Positions 6,035-12,654 of a stretch of DNA of 18,153 nucleotides are shown in pieces (position 1 is the stretch's first letter; each line of letters begins with the position of its first letter). The stretch lies in the NCBI GenBank assembly GCA_041163265.1, contig JBEARL010000028.1, positions 1 through 18,153 of the forward strand, read 5' to 3'. Below the pieces are notes generated by a model. The model was not told the origin of the DNA. It did not search any database and was given only the letters and a program-made list of their open reading frames with translations. The position numbers and the translations under genes were made by a program. Source of the DNA: CSBr16-57R1 sp041163265 (GTDB taxonomy: Bacteria; Actinomycetota; Nitriliruptoria; Nitriliruptorales; Nitriliruptoraceae).

Positions 6035-8668
6035 TCAGGCGCCGGCCGCGCCGAGCGACCCGAGGGCCCAGCCGACGGCGAGCTCGAGCTCGCGACAGCG
6101 GTCCTCGTCGAGCACGCCGCCGGCCGGGTCGCGCAGCGTGAAGGCGTCGACGACCTCGTGGCCGAGCGTCTGGATGCGCGCGACCGCGATGTCGAGCCGC
6201 AGCTCGGCGATCGCGTCGGTGATGGCGTGCAGCACGCCGAGCCGGTCGAGCGTCCGGACCTCGACGAGCGTGCCGCCGCCCGCCGGGTCCGGCGCCCAGG
6301 TGACCTCGGTCGCGACGGCGGGCAGGCGCGCGACCCGGTCGGCCTCGGCCCGGGCCTTGCGCGCCACGCGGGCCCGGACGGCGAGCCGACCCTCGGCGGC
6401 GTCGGCGAGGTCCCCCTCGACGCGGACCCACCACGACCGCGTGGCGCCGTCGGGGCGCTGGACGCGGAACGTGTCGACGAGCAGGCCGTCGGTCCGCGCG
6501 AACGCGTCGGCGGCCAGGACCGAGCCGCCGTGGAGCGCCAGCACGCCGGCGACCCGCGCGAACCGGCCCGGCGCGTCGCTGGCCACGACGTCGAGCTCGT
6601 CGACGCCGTCGTCGCTGCCCGGGGTGACGCGGGTGAGGAACCCGCCGGCCTCCGGCGGCGCCGCGGCCATCAGCGCGTGGCGGACGACCGCGCGGGGCGG
6701 GACCGCCGCGGCGTACCGCGCGGGCAGCTGGGCGAGGTGGGCCCGGACGACCGCCGGGTCGCAGCCGAGGTCGGGCGCGAGGCGCTGGGCCTCGCGGGCG
6801 GTCGCGGCCGCCTCGTCCCCCAGCACGTCCGGCGCGTCGGCGTCCAGCACGGCGGCGACCCTCCTCACGAGCGTGTCGACCAGCGCGGCGGTCCAGCCGC
6901 TCCACGCCGTCGGGCCGGTGGCCCGGCCGTCGGCGGCCGCGAGGAGGTGGAGCGCCGCCAGCCTACGGGGGTCGCCCACGGCGGCGGCGACCTCGGCGGC
7001 GACCGCGGGGTCGGCGAGGTCGCGGCGCCGGGCCGTGTCGGGCAGCAGGAGGTGCAGTCGGACCAGACGCTCGACCTCGGCCCGGGTCGCCGGCCCGGCG
7101 CCGAGCCGCGCGGCGAGCGCCCCCGCCGGCGCGGCCCCGGTCTCGCTGTGGGGCTCGCCGTACCCCTTCCCGACGTCGTGGAGCAGGGCGGCGAGGATCA
7201 GCGCGTCGCGGTCGCCGACCCGCTCGAGCGCCTCGGCGGCCCAGGGCTCGCGGCGGACCAGCTCGGCCAGTTCGGCCGCCGCGTGCCAGCCGTGTCGGTC
7301 GACGGTGGAGCGGTGGTAGGGGTTGCGCTGGGTCCGACCGCGGACCGGCTCCCACTCGGGCAGCACCACCGAGACGACGCCCGCGTCGTCGAGCTCGGCG
7401 AAGGCCGGCAGGGCCGCCTCCCCCGCCCAGAGGGCCCGCCGGAACGCCGCCCCTCCGTCGACCGCGGGGTCCCAGGCGACGGACGGCGCGTCGGCGAGGG
7501 CGCGGAGGCGCCCGGCGGTGCGGCGGTCCAGCACGGCACCGGTCGTGACCAGCGCCTCGAGCAGCCGGACCGGCAGGTCCGGCGCGGCCGCGTCGGCCTC
7601 CGGCGGCAGGCGGACCGCGCCGTCGGCGACCTCGAGTCCGGCGACGGTCCGCTCGACGGGCCGCGTCCGCCGACGCGCACCGCGCGCGAGGTCGGCCCGC
7701 GCCAGCGTCCAGGCCCGTGCGTGGGCGTGGGCCACGACGCGGGCGTCGAGGGCCAGGCCGCGCAGCAGCACGTGCGGGGCCAGCTCGTGCGCGTCGCGGT
7801 CGGTCAGCCCCAGCCGGGCCGCGACCTCCTCCTGCAGGTCCAGCCGCAGCACGTCGCCGCGGGTCGGGACGCGGGCCGGCGCGTCGGCCCGTCCGGCCCG
7901 CGCCGCGGCCACGAGGTGCAGCACGACGCGGGCCGCGAGCAGCCGCTCAGCGGCGCCGCGCAGCCGCGTCAGGTCGGCGGCGGCGAGGAACCCCGCCGGC
8001 ACCAGCCCGTCGAGCCCGGGCAGCCCGACGAGGGCCGCGCCGAGCCACCGCAGGGACTGGAGGTCGCGCAGCCCGCCGGTCCCGAGCTTCAGGTCGGGCT
8101 CGACCGCCTCGGTCGCGTCGGCCGCGGCGGCGTGGCGCGACGCGTCGGCGGCCGCGAGCCGCTCGAGGAACGGCGCCGGCCGGCGCCGCACGCGGCGCGC
8201 GACCTCGGTCCGGAGCTGCGACGCGAGTCCCGGATCGCCGACCACCGTGCGGGCGTCGAGCGCCGCGGTCGCGTCGTCGAGCTCGTCGGCCGCGGCGGAC
8301 GCGGCCTCACGACGCGAGCGGACCGCGTATCCGACGGTCAGACCGGCGTCCCAGAGCGGGTAGACGACGCCGCGCACGACGCGCTCGAGCTCGTCCGTGC
8401 CGAGCCCGTCGTGCAGCACGAGCAGGTCGACGTCGGAGGCGGGGCAGAGCTCCCGCCGGCCGTACCCACCGACCGCGACGACGCCGACCGGACGCCCCTC
8501 ACCGCCGGCCGCGACGAGCAGGTCGCCGAGGGCGACGTCGACCCGCTCCGTCCAGGCGCGGCACCACGCCGCCCCCGGCTCGGGACCGCCGCGCGCGAGC
8601 GCGGCCGCGTCCGACCGGAGCCGGGCGGCGACCTCCGCGGGTGCGCCGCCCGGACCGGCGGGTGTCAG
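6035..8668 (-). CDS. glnD: Bifunctional PII uridylyltransferase/uridylyl-removing enzyme GlnD, probable CTG start
   Basis: GlnD modifies and demodifies the PII protein in response to glutamine (uridylylation in enterics, adenylylation in several actinobacteria). From CTG at 8668 the product is 877 residues, a normal GlnD length. Order: nucleotidyltransferase domain with GGYGRRELCPASDVDLL at about 67-83; GlnD linker and UTase domain with DLKLGTGGLRDLQSLRW; HD hydrolase domain with LLHDVGKGYGEPH near 495; two C-terminal ACT domains, about 690-736 (APGRFARVAGVLALHGG) and 800-848 (DRLGVLHAITDAI). The first in-frame ATG, GTG or TTG is the GTG at 8419, which would cut inside the catalytic aspartate motif. 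The CTG overlaps the glnB stop as CTGA and has GAGG four bases upstream, matching the NTGA overlaps elsewhere in the window. Confidence 0.93.
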   Translation of the reverse strand: MTPAGPGGAPAEVAARLRSDAAALARGGPEPGAAWCRAWTERVDVALGDLLVAAGGEGRPVGVVAVGGYGRRELCPASDVDLLVLHDGLGTDELERVVRGVVYPLWDAGLTVGYAVRSRREAASAAADELDDATAALDARTVVGDPGLASQLRTEVARRVRRRPAPFLERLAAADASRHAAAADATEAVEPDLKLGTGGLRDLQSLRWLGAALVGLPGLDGLVPAGFLAAADLTRLRGAAERLLAARVVLHLVAAARAGRADAPARVPTRGDVLRLDLQEEVAARLGLTDRDAHELAPHVLLRGLALDARVVAHAHARAWTLARADLARGARRRTRPVERTVAGLEVADGAVRLPPEADAAAPDLPVRLLEALVTTGAVLDRRTAGRLRALADAPSVAWDPAVDGGAAFRRALWAGEAALPAFAELDDAGVVSVVLPEWEPVRGRTQRNPYHRSTVDRHGWHAAAELAELVRREPWAAEALERVGDRDALILAALLHDVGKGYGEPHSETGAAPAGALAARLGAGPATRAEVERLVRLHLLLPDTARRRDLADPAVAAEVAAAVGDPRRLAALHLLAAADGRATGPTAWSGWTAALVDTLVRRVAAVLDADAPDVLGDEAAATAREAQRLAPDLGCDPAVVRAHLAQLPARYAAAVPPRAVVRHALMAAAPPEAGGFLTRVTPGSDDGVDELDVVASDAPGRFARVAGVLALHGGSVLAADAFARTDGLLVDTFRVQRPDGATRSWWVRVEGDLADAAEGRLAVRARVARKARAEADRVARLPAVATEVTWAPDPAGGGTLVEVRTLDRLGVLHAITDAIAELRLDIAVARIQTLGHEVVDAFTLRDPAGGVLDEDRCRELELAVGWALGSLGAAGA

Positions 8669-9003
8669 ATGGCCTCGTCGTCGGTCTCACCGGTGCGGAT
8701 GCGCAGCACCCGCTCGACGGGCGTGACCCAGACCTTGCCGTCCCCGACCTCGCCCGACCGCGCGGCGCCGACCACGGCCTCGATGACGGCGTCGACCGCC
8801 CCCTCGGCCGCCAGCACCTCGAGACGGACCTTCGGGACGAACTCCACCGTGTACTCCGCACCGCGGTAGATCTCGGTGTGCCCGCGCTGGCGGCCGTAAC
8901 CGCGGACCTCGGAGACCGTCAGGCCGGCGATCCCGGCGGCCTGCAGGGCCTCCTTCACCGCGTCGAGCTTGTGGGGCTTGATGATTGCGGTGACGAGCTT
9001 CAC
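8665..9003 (-). CDS. glnB: Nitrogen regulatory protein PII
   Basis: A 112-residue, full-length PII protein, a cytosolic trimer that binds ATP/ADP and 2-oxoglutarate and relays nitrogen status. It starts MKLVTAIIKPHKLDAVKEAL, has the T-loop with Tyr51 (GAEYTVEF), the residue modified by GlnD, and the nucleotide-binding B-loop signature RSGEVGDGKVWV near 81-92. The GTG start at 9003 is preceded by AGGAGG about six bases upstream, a very good ribosome site. glnD follows with a four-base overlap, a canonical target-enzyme pair. The ammonium transporter gene amtB, usually next to this pair in actinobacteria, is not upstream here. A GlnR-like box and a leader hairpin precede the gene. Confidence 0.97.
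   Translation of the reverse strand: MKLVTAIIKPHKLDAVKEALQAAGIAGLTVSEVRGYGRQRGHTEIYRGAEYTVEFVPKVRLEVLAAEGAVDAVIEAVVGAARSGEVGDGKVWVTPVERVLRIRTGETDDEAI
8666..8676 (-). promoter_or_regulatory. Non-canonical CTG start and SD of glnD
   Basis: Minus strand reads GAGG-CCAT-CTGA: a Shine-Dalgarno-like GAGG, a 4-base spacer, the proposed CTG initiator at 8668-8666 and the A that completes the glnB TGA stop. The protein from here supplies the N-terminal helix and the complete nucleotidyltransferase motif that GlnD needs. Confidence 0.6.
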
Positions 9004-9029
9004 GCGCTCCTCCTGCGCTCGGCGCCGGT

Positions 9030-9051
9030 CGGTCGGCCCTCCGGCCGACCG
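9030..9051 (-). other. Leader hairpin upstream of glnB
   Basis: CGGTCGGCC and GGCCGACCG pair perfectly over 9 bp around a four-base loop that reads GGAG on the minus strand. It lies about 27 bases before the glnB GTG, between the operator and the true Shine-Dalgarno. It could stabilise the messenger, terminate early transcripts or act in translation. The sequence does not decide. Confidence 0.5.
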
Positions 9052-9104
9052 TGGCGTCCCCCTGGCGGCGACGTCCGGCGGAGGCAGGATGCTGGACCGA
9101 GGAG

Positions 9105-9142
9105 GTCTCCCGGCCGTGTCACCCGCGTTTCACGCCGGTAAC
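9105..9142 (-). promoter_or_regulatory. GlnR-type nitrogen operator upstream of glnB
   Basis: The minus strand has four 5-base half-sites separated by exactly six bases each: GTTAC, GAAAC, GACAC, GAGAC. This matches the described actinobacterial GlnR box (GTnAC-n6-GAAAC, repeated once) in order and spacing, with GACAC and GAGAC as near matches in the second pair. It lies about 100 bp upstream of glnB, a known GlnR-controlled gene in Streptomyces. No GlnR gene is in the window. Confidence 0.7.
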
Positions 9143-9399
9143 GCCCGTCCGGGGGCCGCTGAGGCCCCGGTGCGAGCGCCGGACGCGCGCGCCGCGCGTT
9201 GAGCGCGCGTTCATGGACGCTCCCGCGGCGAGGGGCGGATGATGCCCGCCGTCGCGGGCTGCCCCTGCTCGCGGCACCGGCGGCTCACGCCGCCGTCGAC
9301 GGGTCCTGACCCCCATCGGGGCGCCGTCGGTGGGAGCCGCGGCGACTGCAGCGCCGCCTCCCGTGCCGGTCGACGCCGTGCCCCGCGCGTCCCGGCATG

Positions 9400-9430
9400 C
9401 GGCGACCCCGACCTCTGGTCGGGGTCGCCG
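9400..9430 (-). terminator. Strong hairpin terminator after sucD
   Basis: CGGCGACCCCGACC and GGTCGGGGTCGCCG form a perfect 14-bp stem with a TCT loop, 42 bases past the sucD stop. There is no U-run, as is common in GC-rich actinobacteria. It should close the B12-subunit/sucC/sucD transcript and insulate glnB. Confidence 0.75.
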
Positions 9431-9472
9431 TGTTCCGGAGTGGAACAGGGTTCCGCTGCGGGCCTCCGCCGC

Positions 9473-10363
9473 TCAGCGCCCGAGGCGCTCGATCATCAGG
9501 CGGGCCGCCTCGGAGGGGTTGCTCGCGACCGGGATGCCCATCGCCCCGAGGATCGCCTGCTTCTCGGCCGCGGACTCGCCGCCCGGCCCGCCCTCGCGGA
9601 CGATCGCACCGGCGTGCCCCATCTGACGACCCGGCGGCGCCTCGAACCCGGCGATGTACCCGACGACGGGCGTGTCGGGGATGTTGGCCCTGATCCACTC
9701 GCCGGCCCGCTGCTCCTCGCCGCCGCCGATCTCGCCGACGAACGCGATGGCCTCGGTGCCGGGGTCGGCCGCGAAGGCCTGGATGACGTCGAGGAACTGG
9801 GTCCCGACGATCGGGTCGCCGCCGATGCCCACGCAGGTCGAGATGCCGATCCCGGCCTGCGCCAGCTCGTGCATGATCTGGTAGGTCAGCGTGCCGGACC
9901 GGCTGACCAGCCCGACCGTGCCGGGCATGGTGATGTCGCCCGGGATGATCCCGACGTTCGCCCGTCCGGGGCTGATCAGCCCGGGGCAGTTGGGACCGAT
10001 GAGCCGGGCGCCGCCGCGCCGCACCACCTCGTCGTACACGACCGTCATGTCGTGGACCGGCACGCCCTCGGTGATCGCGACGATCGTGCGGACCCCGGCG
10101 CGGAACGCCTCGAGGATCGCGTCCCGCGTGAACGGCGCCGGGACCATCACCATCGAGGTGTCCGCACCGGTCGCCTGGACCGCCTCGGCGACCGTGGCGA
10201 AGATCGGGGCGTCGAGCTCGTCCCACCGCTCGCCGCCACGGCGCGGGTGCACGCCGGCGACGACCTGCGTGCCGTAGGCCCGGTTCCGCGCGGCGTGGAA
10301 GGTGCCCTGCGCGCCGATCCCCTGGACGACGACGCGGGTGTCCTCGTCGATGAAGATGCTCAT
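9473..10363 (-). CDS. sucD: Succinyl-CoA synthetase (ADP/GDP-forming) alpha subunit
   Basis: A 296-residue alpha subunit of the TCA-cycle enzyme that interconverts succinyl-CoA and succinate with nucleoside triphosphate formation. The CoA-binding Rossmann part begins VVVQGIGAQGTFHA near residue 10-23. The ligase part carries LIGPNCPGLISPG, VSRSGTLTYQI, GIGGDPIVGTQF and the phosphohistidine His250 in GRQMGHAGAIV. The ATG at 10363 overlaps the sucC stop (ATGA) and is preceded by GAGGAGG, showing coupled translation with the beta subunit. Length and motifs are normal. The N-terminus (MSIFIDEDTRVVVQ) is standard for the family. A hairpin terminator follows. Confidence 0.97.
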   Translation of the reverse strand: MSIFIDEDTRVVVQGIGAQGTFHAARNRAYGTQVVAGVHPRRGGERWDELDAPIFATVAEAVQATGADTSMVMVPAPFTRDAILEAFRAGVRTIVAITEGVPVHDMTVVYDEVVRRGGARLIGPNCPGLISPGRANVGIIPGDITMPGTVGLVSRSGTLTYQIMHELAQAGIGISTCVGIGGDPIVGTQFLDVIQAFAADPGTEAIAFVGEIGGGEEQRAGEWIRANIPDTPVVGYIAGFEAPPGRQMGHAGAIVREGGPGGESAAEKQAILGAMGIPVASNPSEAARLMIERLGR

Positions 10364-11538
10364 GCCGCCTCCTCTGCGAGCCGGACGGCCAGCGCCGCGG
10401 CCTCCTGCATCGTCGGGGCCGTGACGACGCTCGGGTGCGCCGCCTCGGCGAGGATCCGCCGGCCCTCCTCGGCGTTGGTGCCGTCCAGCCGGACCACGAG
10501 CCGCTGGGGGAACTCCCCGAGCCGCTCGACCGCGCCGAGGACGCCGCGGGCGACCTCCTCGCCGCGGGTGATGCCACCGAAGATGTTGATCAGGACGCTC
10601 CGGACCTGGGGGTCGGAGAGCACCAGCGACAGCGCCGTGGTCATCGACCCGGCCGACGCACCGCCGCCGACGTCGAGGAAGTTCGCGGCCCGGCCCCCGT
10701 GCTGCGCCACGACGTCGAGCGTCGCCATCACCAGCCCGGCGCCGTTGCCGAGCACGCCGACGTGTCCGTCGAGCCGCACGTACTGCAGGCCCTCGGCCCG
10801 GGCGCGGGCCTCGAGCGGGTCCTGGACCTCGAGCCCCTCGGCGTCCCACTCGGCGTGCTCGCCGTGCCGGAACGCGGCGTTCCCGTCCAGGCTGACCTTG
10901 GCGTCCAGCGCGATGACCCGGTCGTCCGCCGTCCGGATGAGCGGGTTGATCTCGGCGAGCGTCGCGTCCTCGGCCAGGTAGGCGCCGAACAGGGCGACGA
11001 GCAGCTCTGCCGCGCGGTCGCGGACCTCGGCCGGGATGCCGGCGGCGGCCATGACCTCGTCGGCGATCGACCGGGGCAGACCGTCGACCCGCTCGGACGG
11101 CAGCACCTGGCGCTTCACGACCGCGCCCGGGTCGGTGCGGTTGACCTCCTCGATGTCGACCCCGCCCTGCCGCGAGCAGATGATGAGGTCGCCCTTCCCG
11201 ACGCGGTCGTGCATCACCGAGAGGTAGTACTCCTCGGCGATGTCGGAGGCCGGCTCGACGAGCAGGACCCGCACGACGTGGCCCTTGATGTCGAGCCCGA
11301 GGATCGCCTCGGCCGCCGCGCGGGCCTCGGCGACGTCCCGTGCGAGGCGGACGCCGCCGGCCTTGCCGCGGCCGCCGACCTTCACCTGGGCCTTGACGAC
11401 GACCGCGCCGGCGTCGGCGAGCAGGCGCTCGGCGGCGGCGACGGCCTCGTCCACGGTCCGGCAGACCGCGCCGGGCGGGGGGACGGGGACGCCGTTGCGG
11501 GCGAAGAGCTGCTTGCCCTGGAACTCGACGAGGTCCAT
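10360..11538 (-). CDS. sucC: Succinyl-CoA synthetase beta subunit
   Basis: A 392-residue beta subunit with an N-terminal ATP-grasp domain (MDLVEFQGKQLFARNGVPVP; VKAQVKVGGRGKAGGV at about 48-63; EINPLI and ALDAKVSLDGNAAFR near 200-220) and the C-terminal CoA-ligase domain (GVLGNGAGLVMATLD, NFLDVGGGAS, INIFGGITRGEEVARG). It binds the nucleotide; nucleotide preference cannot be read reliably. The ATG at 11538 has GGAG seven to eight bases upstream. It is preceded 58 bp upstream by the B12-binding subunit and overlaps sucD by four bases. The three genes probably share a transcript. Confidence 0.97.
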   Translation of the reverse strand: MDLVEFQGKQLFARNGVPVPPPGAVCRTVDEAVAAAERLLADAGAVVVKAQVKVGGRGKAGGVRLARDVAEARAAAEAILGLDIKGHVVRVLLVEPASDIAEEYYLSVMHDRVGKGDLIICSRQGGVDIEEVNRTDPGAVVKRQVLPSERVDGLPRSIADEVMAAAGIPAEVRDRAAELLVALFGAYLAEDATLAEINPLIRTADDRVIALDAKVSLDGNAAFRHGEHAEWDAEGLEVQDPLEARARAEGLQYVRLDGHVGVLGNGAGLVMATLDVVAQHGGRAANFLDVGGGASAGSMTTALSLVLSDPQVRSVLINIFGGITRGEEVARGVLGAVERLGEFPQRLVVRLDGTNAEEGRRILAEAAHPSVVTAPTMQEAAALAVRLAEEAA

Positions 11539-11596
11539 GCGGGGCTCCGTTCGCGGTCGGGGGCCGGGGCGGGGGGCCCGGGCCGTGCGGGGCGGG

Positions 11597-11992
11597 TCAG
11601 ACGCGCTCGGGGACGTGCTCGCGCACCCAGGCGACGATGCGGTCCATCGGAGTGCCGGGGGTGAAGACCTCGGCGACGCCCGCGTCGCGCAGCGCCGCCG
11701 CGTCGACGTCGGGGATCACGCCGCCACCGAAGACCACCACGTCGTCGGCGCCCTCGGCGCGGAGCAGCTCGATGACGCGGGGGAGGAGGGTGAGGTGCGC
11801 GCCCGAGTGGACCGACAGCCCGATCGCGCGCGCGTCCTCCTGGAGAGCCGCCGCGACCACCTGCTCGGGCGTCTGGTGGAGGCCGGTGTAGACGACCTCC
11901 ATCCCGGCGTCGCGCATCGCCCGGGCGACGACCTTGGCCCCGCGGTCGTGGCCGTCGAGGCCGACCTTCGCGACGATAACGCGGATCGGCAC
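11597..11992 (-). CDS. Stand-alone cobalamin (B12)-binding subunit of an acyl-CoA mutase
   Basis: A 131-residue protein consisting only of the B12-binding Rossmann domain found at the C-terminus of methylmalonyl-CoA mutase. It has the base-off/His-on signature DGHDRGAKVVA (DxHxxG) near residues 13-23, the SGAHLTLLP segment, and the GGGVIPD loop that receives the nucleotide tail. The GTG start at 11992 follows GAGGAGG with good spacing; the longer upstream frame is an arginine-rich shadow. The catalytic TIM-barrel subunit is not in the window. Location ahead of sucCD suggests a methylmalonyl-CoA mutase delivering succinyl-CoA. Small subunits of isobutyryl-, 2-hydroxyisobutyryl- or ethylmalonyl-CoA mutases look similar and cannot be excluded. 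Confidence 0.9.
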   Translation of the reverse strand: MPIRVIVAKVGLDGHDRGAKVVARAMRDAGMEVVYTGLHQTPEQVVAAALQEDARAIGLSVHSGAHLTLLPRVIELLRAEGADDVVVFGGGVIPDVDAAALRDAGVAEVFTPGTPMDRIVAWVREHVPERV

Positions 11993-12002
11993 GCGGCCTC
12001 CT

Positions 12003-12036
12003 CGTCGGGGACGTCGGGGGACGTCGGACTCGTCGG
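12003..12036. repeat. Four phased CGTCGG repeats in the B12-subunit leader
   Basis: CGTCGG occurs at 12003, 12012, 12022 and 12031, with spacing of 9, 10 and 9 bases, between the candidate -10 (12051-12046) and the GTG at 11992. It may be a helically phased protein-binding array or a chance product of GC-rich sequence. Confidence 0.4.
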
Positions 12037-12045
12037 GACGGCGGG

Positions 12046-12051
12046 AGGCTA
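12046..12051 (-). promoter_or_regulatory. Candidate -10 for the B12-subunit/sucC/sucD operon
   Basis: Minus-strand TAGCCT fits TANNNT and predicts a leader of about 47 nt before the GTG at 11992. No convincing -35. No B12 riboswitch-like length or structure is available in so short a leader. Confidence 0.4.
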
Positions 12052-12099
12052 GTCGCCGGGCCGGACCGGCCCGACCGGAGGCGCGGCGCGGCACGCCGG

Positions 12100-12105
12100 T
12101 AGCGT
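12100..12105 (+). promoter_or_regulatory. Putative -10 element for a leaderless transcript
   Basis: TAGCGT followed by CGCCGC and the ATG at 12112, the same layout as at 2146-2158 with one base different. It would start transcription on the start codon. No Shine-Dalgarno is present upstream of the ATG. Confidence 0.5.
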
Positions 12106-12111
12106 CGCCGC

Positions 12112-12642
12112 ATGGCCACGGCTCCCGAGTCCGACGCCGCGCGGCCCGAGTTCGGTCCGCGCGGGTACCTCCCGGAGCGCGCGGCCCGCCGGGCCCGGAA
12201 GATCGTGCTGCGCGCACCCCTCGGGCTCCAGTGGGTCCTCGGGGCCCTCGCCGCCGGCGCGGTGGTCCTCGCCGCCGGCGCCCTGCTGCTGGGCCGCGCG
12301 GACGAGGCCCCCGGACCGCCCTGGGTCGCGGTCGGCGCCGTGGCCGGACTGCCCGACGCCGAGGCCGACCCCTCGACCGACCTGCTGCTGGTCGCGGTCG
12401 GCGGGCGGCTCCGCGCGTTCGAGGCCCCGGCCGGCACCGTCCACTGCCCGGCGACGAACCGGCTCGAGCACCCCGACGGCCGCGTCTGGGCCGTCACCGG
12501 GCGCGGACTCGGCGGGACGCCGTCGCTGCCGGCGGCGCCGACCCTGGCGGTGGCCGGCATCGGCTACGTGGACCCGACGGTGCGGCTGCCGGCCCAGGAC
12601 CCGCTGCCGGACGCCGTCGTACCGGGCTGCGCCGGCGGCTGA
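12112..12642 (+). CDS. Unrecognised membrane-anchored protein with one N-terminal helix
   Basis: 176 residues with no confident family assignment. A basic N-terminal segment (GPRGYLPERAARRARKIVLR, about 15-34) precedes one hydrophobic helix (about 38-60, AGAVVLAAGALLL). By the positive-inside rule the C-terminal 115 residues lie outside the membrane. That part is small and beta-rich in appearance (GGRLRAFEAPAGTVHC; GRVWAVTGRGLGGTPSL; GIGYVDPTVRLP) and faintly recalls a Rieske-type fold, but the CxH and CxxH cluster ligands are absent. The only cysteines are in TVHCP and near the C-terminus (PGCAGG). The gene diverges from the B12/suc operon and converges on the SRPBCC gene. It appears leaderless. 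Coding is supported by a sensible protein and strong third-position GC. Confidence 0.8.
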   Translation: MATAPESDAARPEFGPRGYLPERAARRARKIVLRAPLGLQWVLGALAAGAVVLAAGALLLGRADEAPGPPWVAVGAVAGLPDAEADPSTDLLLVAVGGRLRAFEAPAGTVHCPATNRLEHPDGRVWAVTGRGLGGTPSLPAAPTLAVAGIGYVDPTVRLPAQDPLPDAVVPGCAGG

Positions 12643-12654
12643 CGTCGCCGTCAG
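12639..12654. terminator. Small hairpin spanning two convergent stop codons
   Basis: CTGACG-TCGC-CGTCAG forms a perfect 6-bp stem with a 4-base loop in the gap between convergent genes, and each stem arm contains one gene's TGA stop. It is symmetrical and could act in both directions. The short stem and lack of a U-tract keep confidence low. Confidence 0.35.

Larger units (their letters stand above)
9004..9472. other. 469-bp intergenic region between sucD and glnB
   Basis: Both flanking genes are on the minus strand. The region holds, in transcription order, the sucD terminator hairpin (9430-9400), about 250 bp in which I see no credible gene, a four-half-site GlnR-like operator (9142-9105), a leader hairpin (9051-9030) and the glnB ribosome site. 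Open frames here are arginine-rich shadows without ribosome sites. No TANNNT -10 is evident between the operator and glnB. CATCCT (9091-9086) is the only weak candidate. Confidence 0.6.

Noticed and set aside
5522..8869. Plus-strand frame of more than 1100 codons opposite glnD
   Set aside because: It is antisense to glnD, both crcB genes and part of glnB, is low in complexity and shows no domain. All three sets of genes on the minus strand are recognisable.
9181..9215. Alternating CG-rich tract (GCGCGCGCCGCGCG and GAGCGCGCG) as a repeat element or Z-DNA site
   Set aside because: It is short and imperfect, and such runs are expected at this base composition. No symmetrical or mobile structure accompanies it.
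9119..9316. Possible small gene in the sucD-glnB gap
   Set aside because: The product is arginine-rich, has no ribosome site, and overlaps the GlnR-like operator. No independent coding signal.
11993..12111. Cobalamin riboswitch upstream of the B12-binding subunit
   Set aside because: The shared divergent region is only 119 bp, the predicted leader is about 47 nt, and the conserved B12-box sequence is not present.
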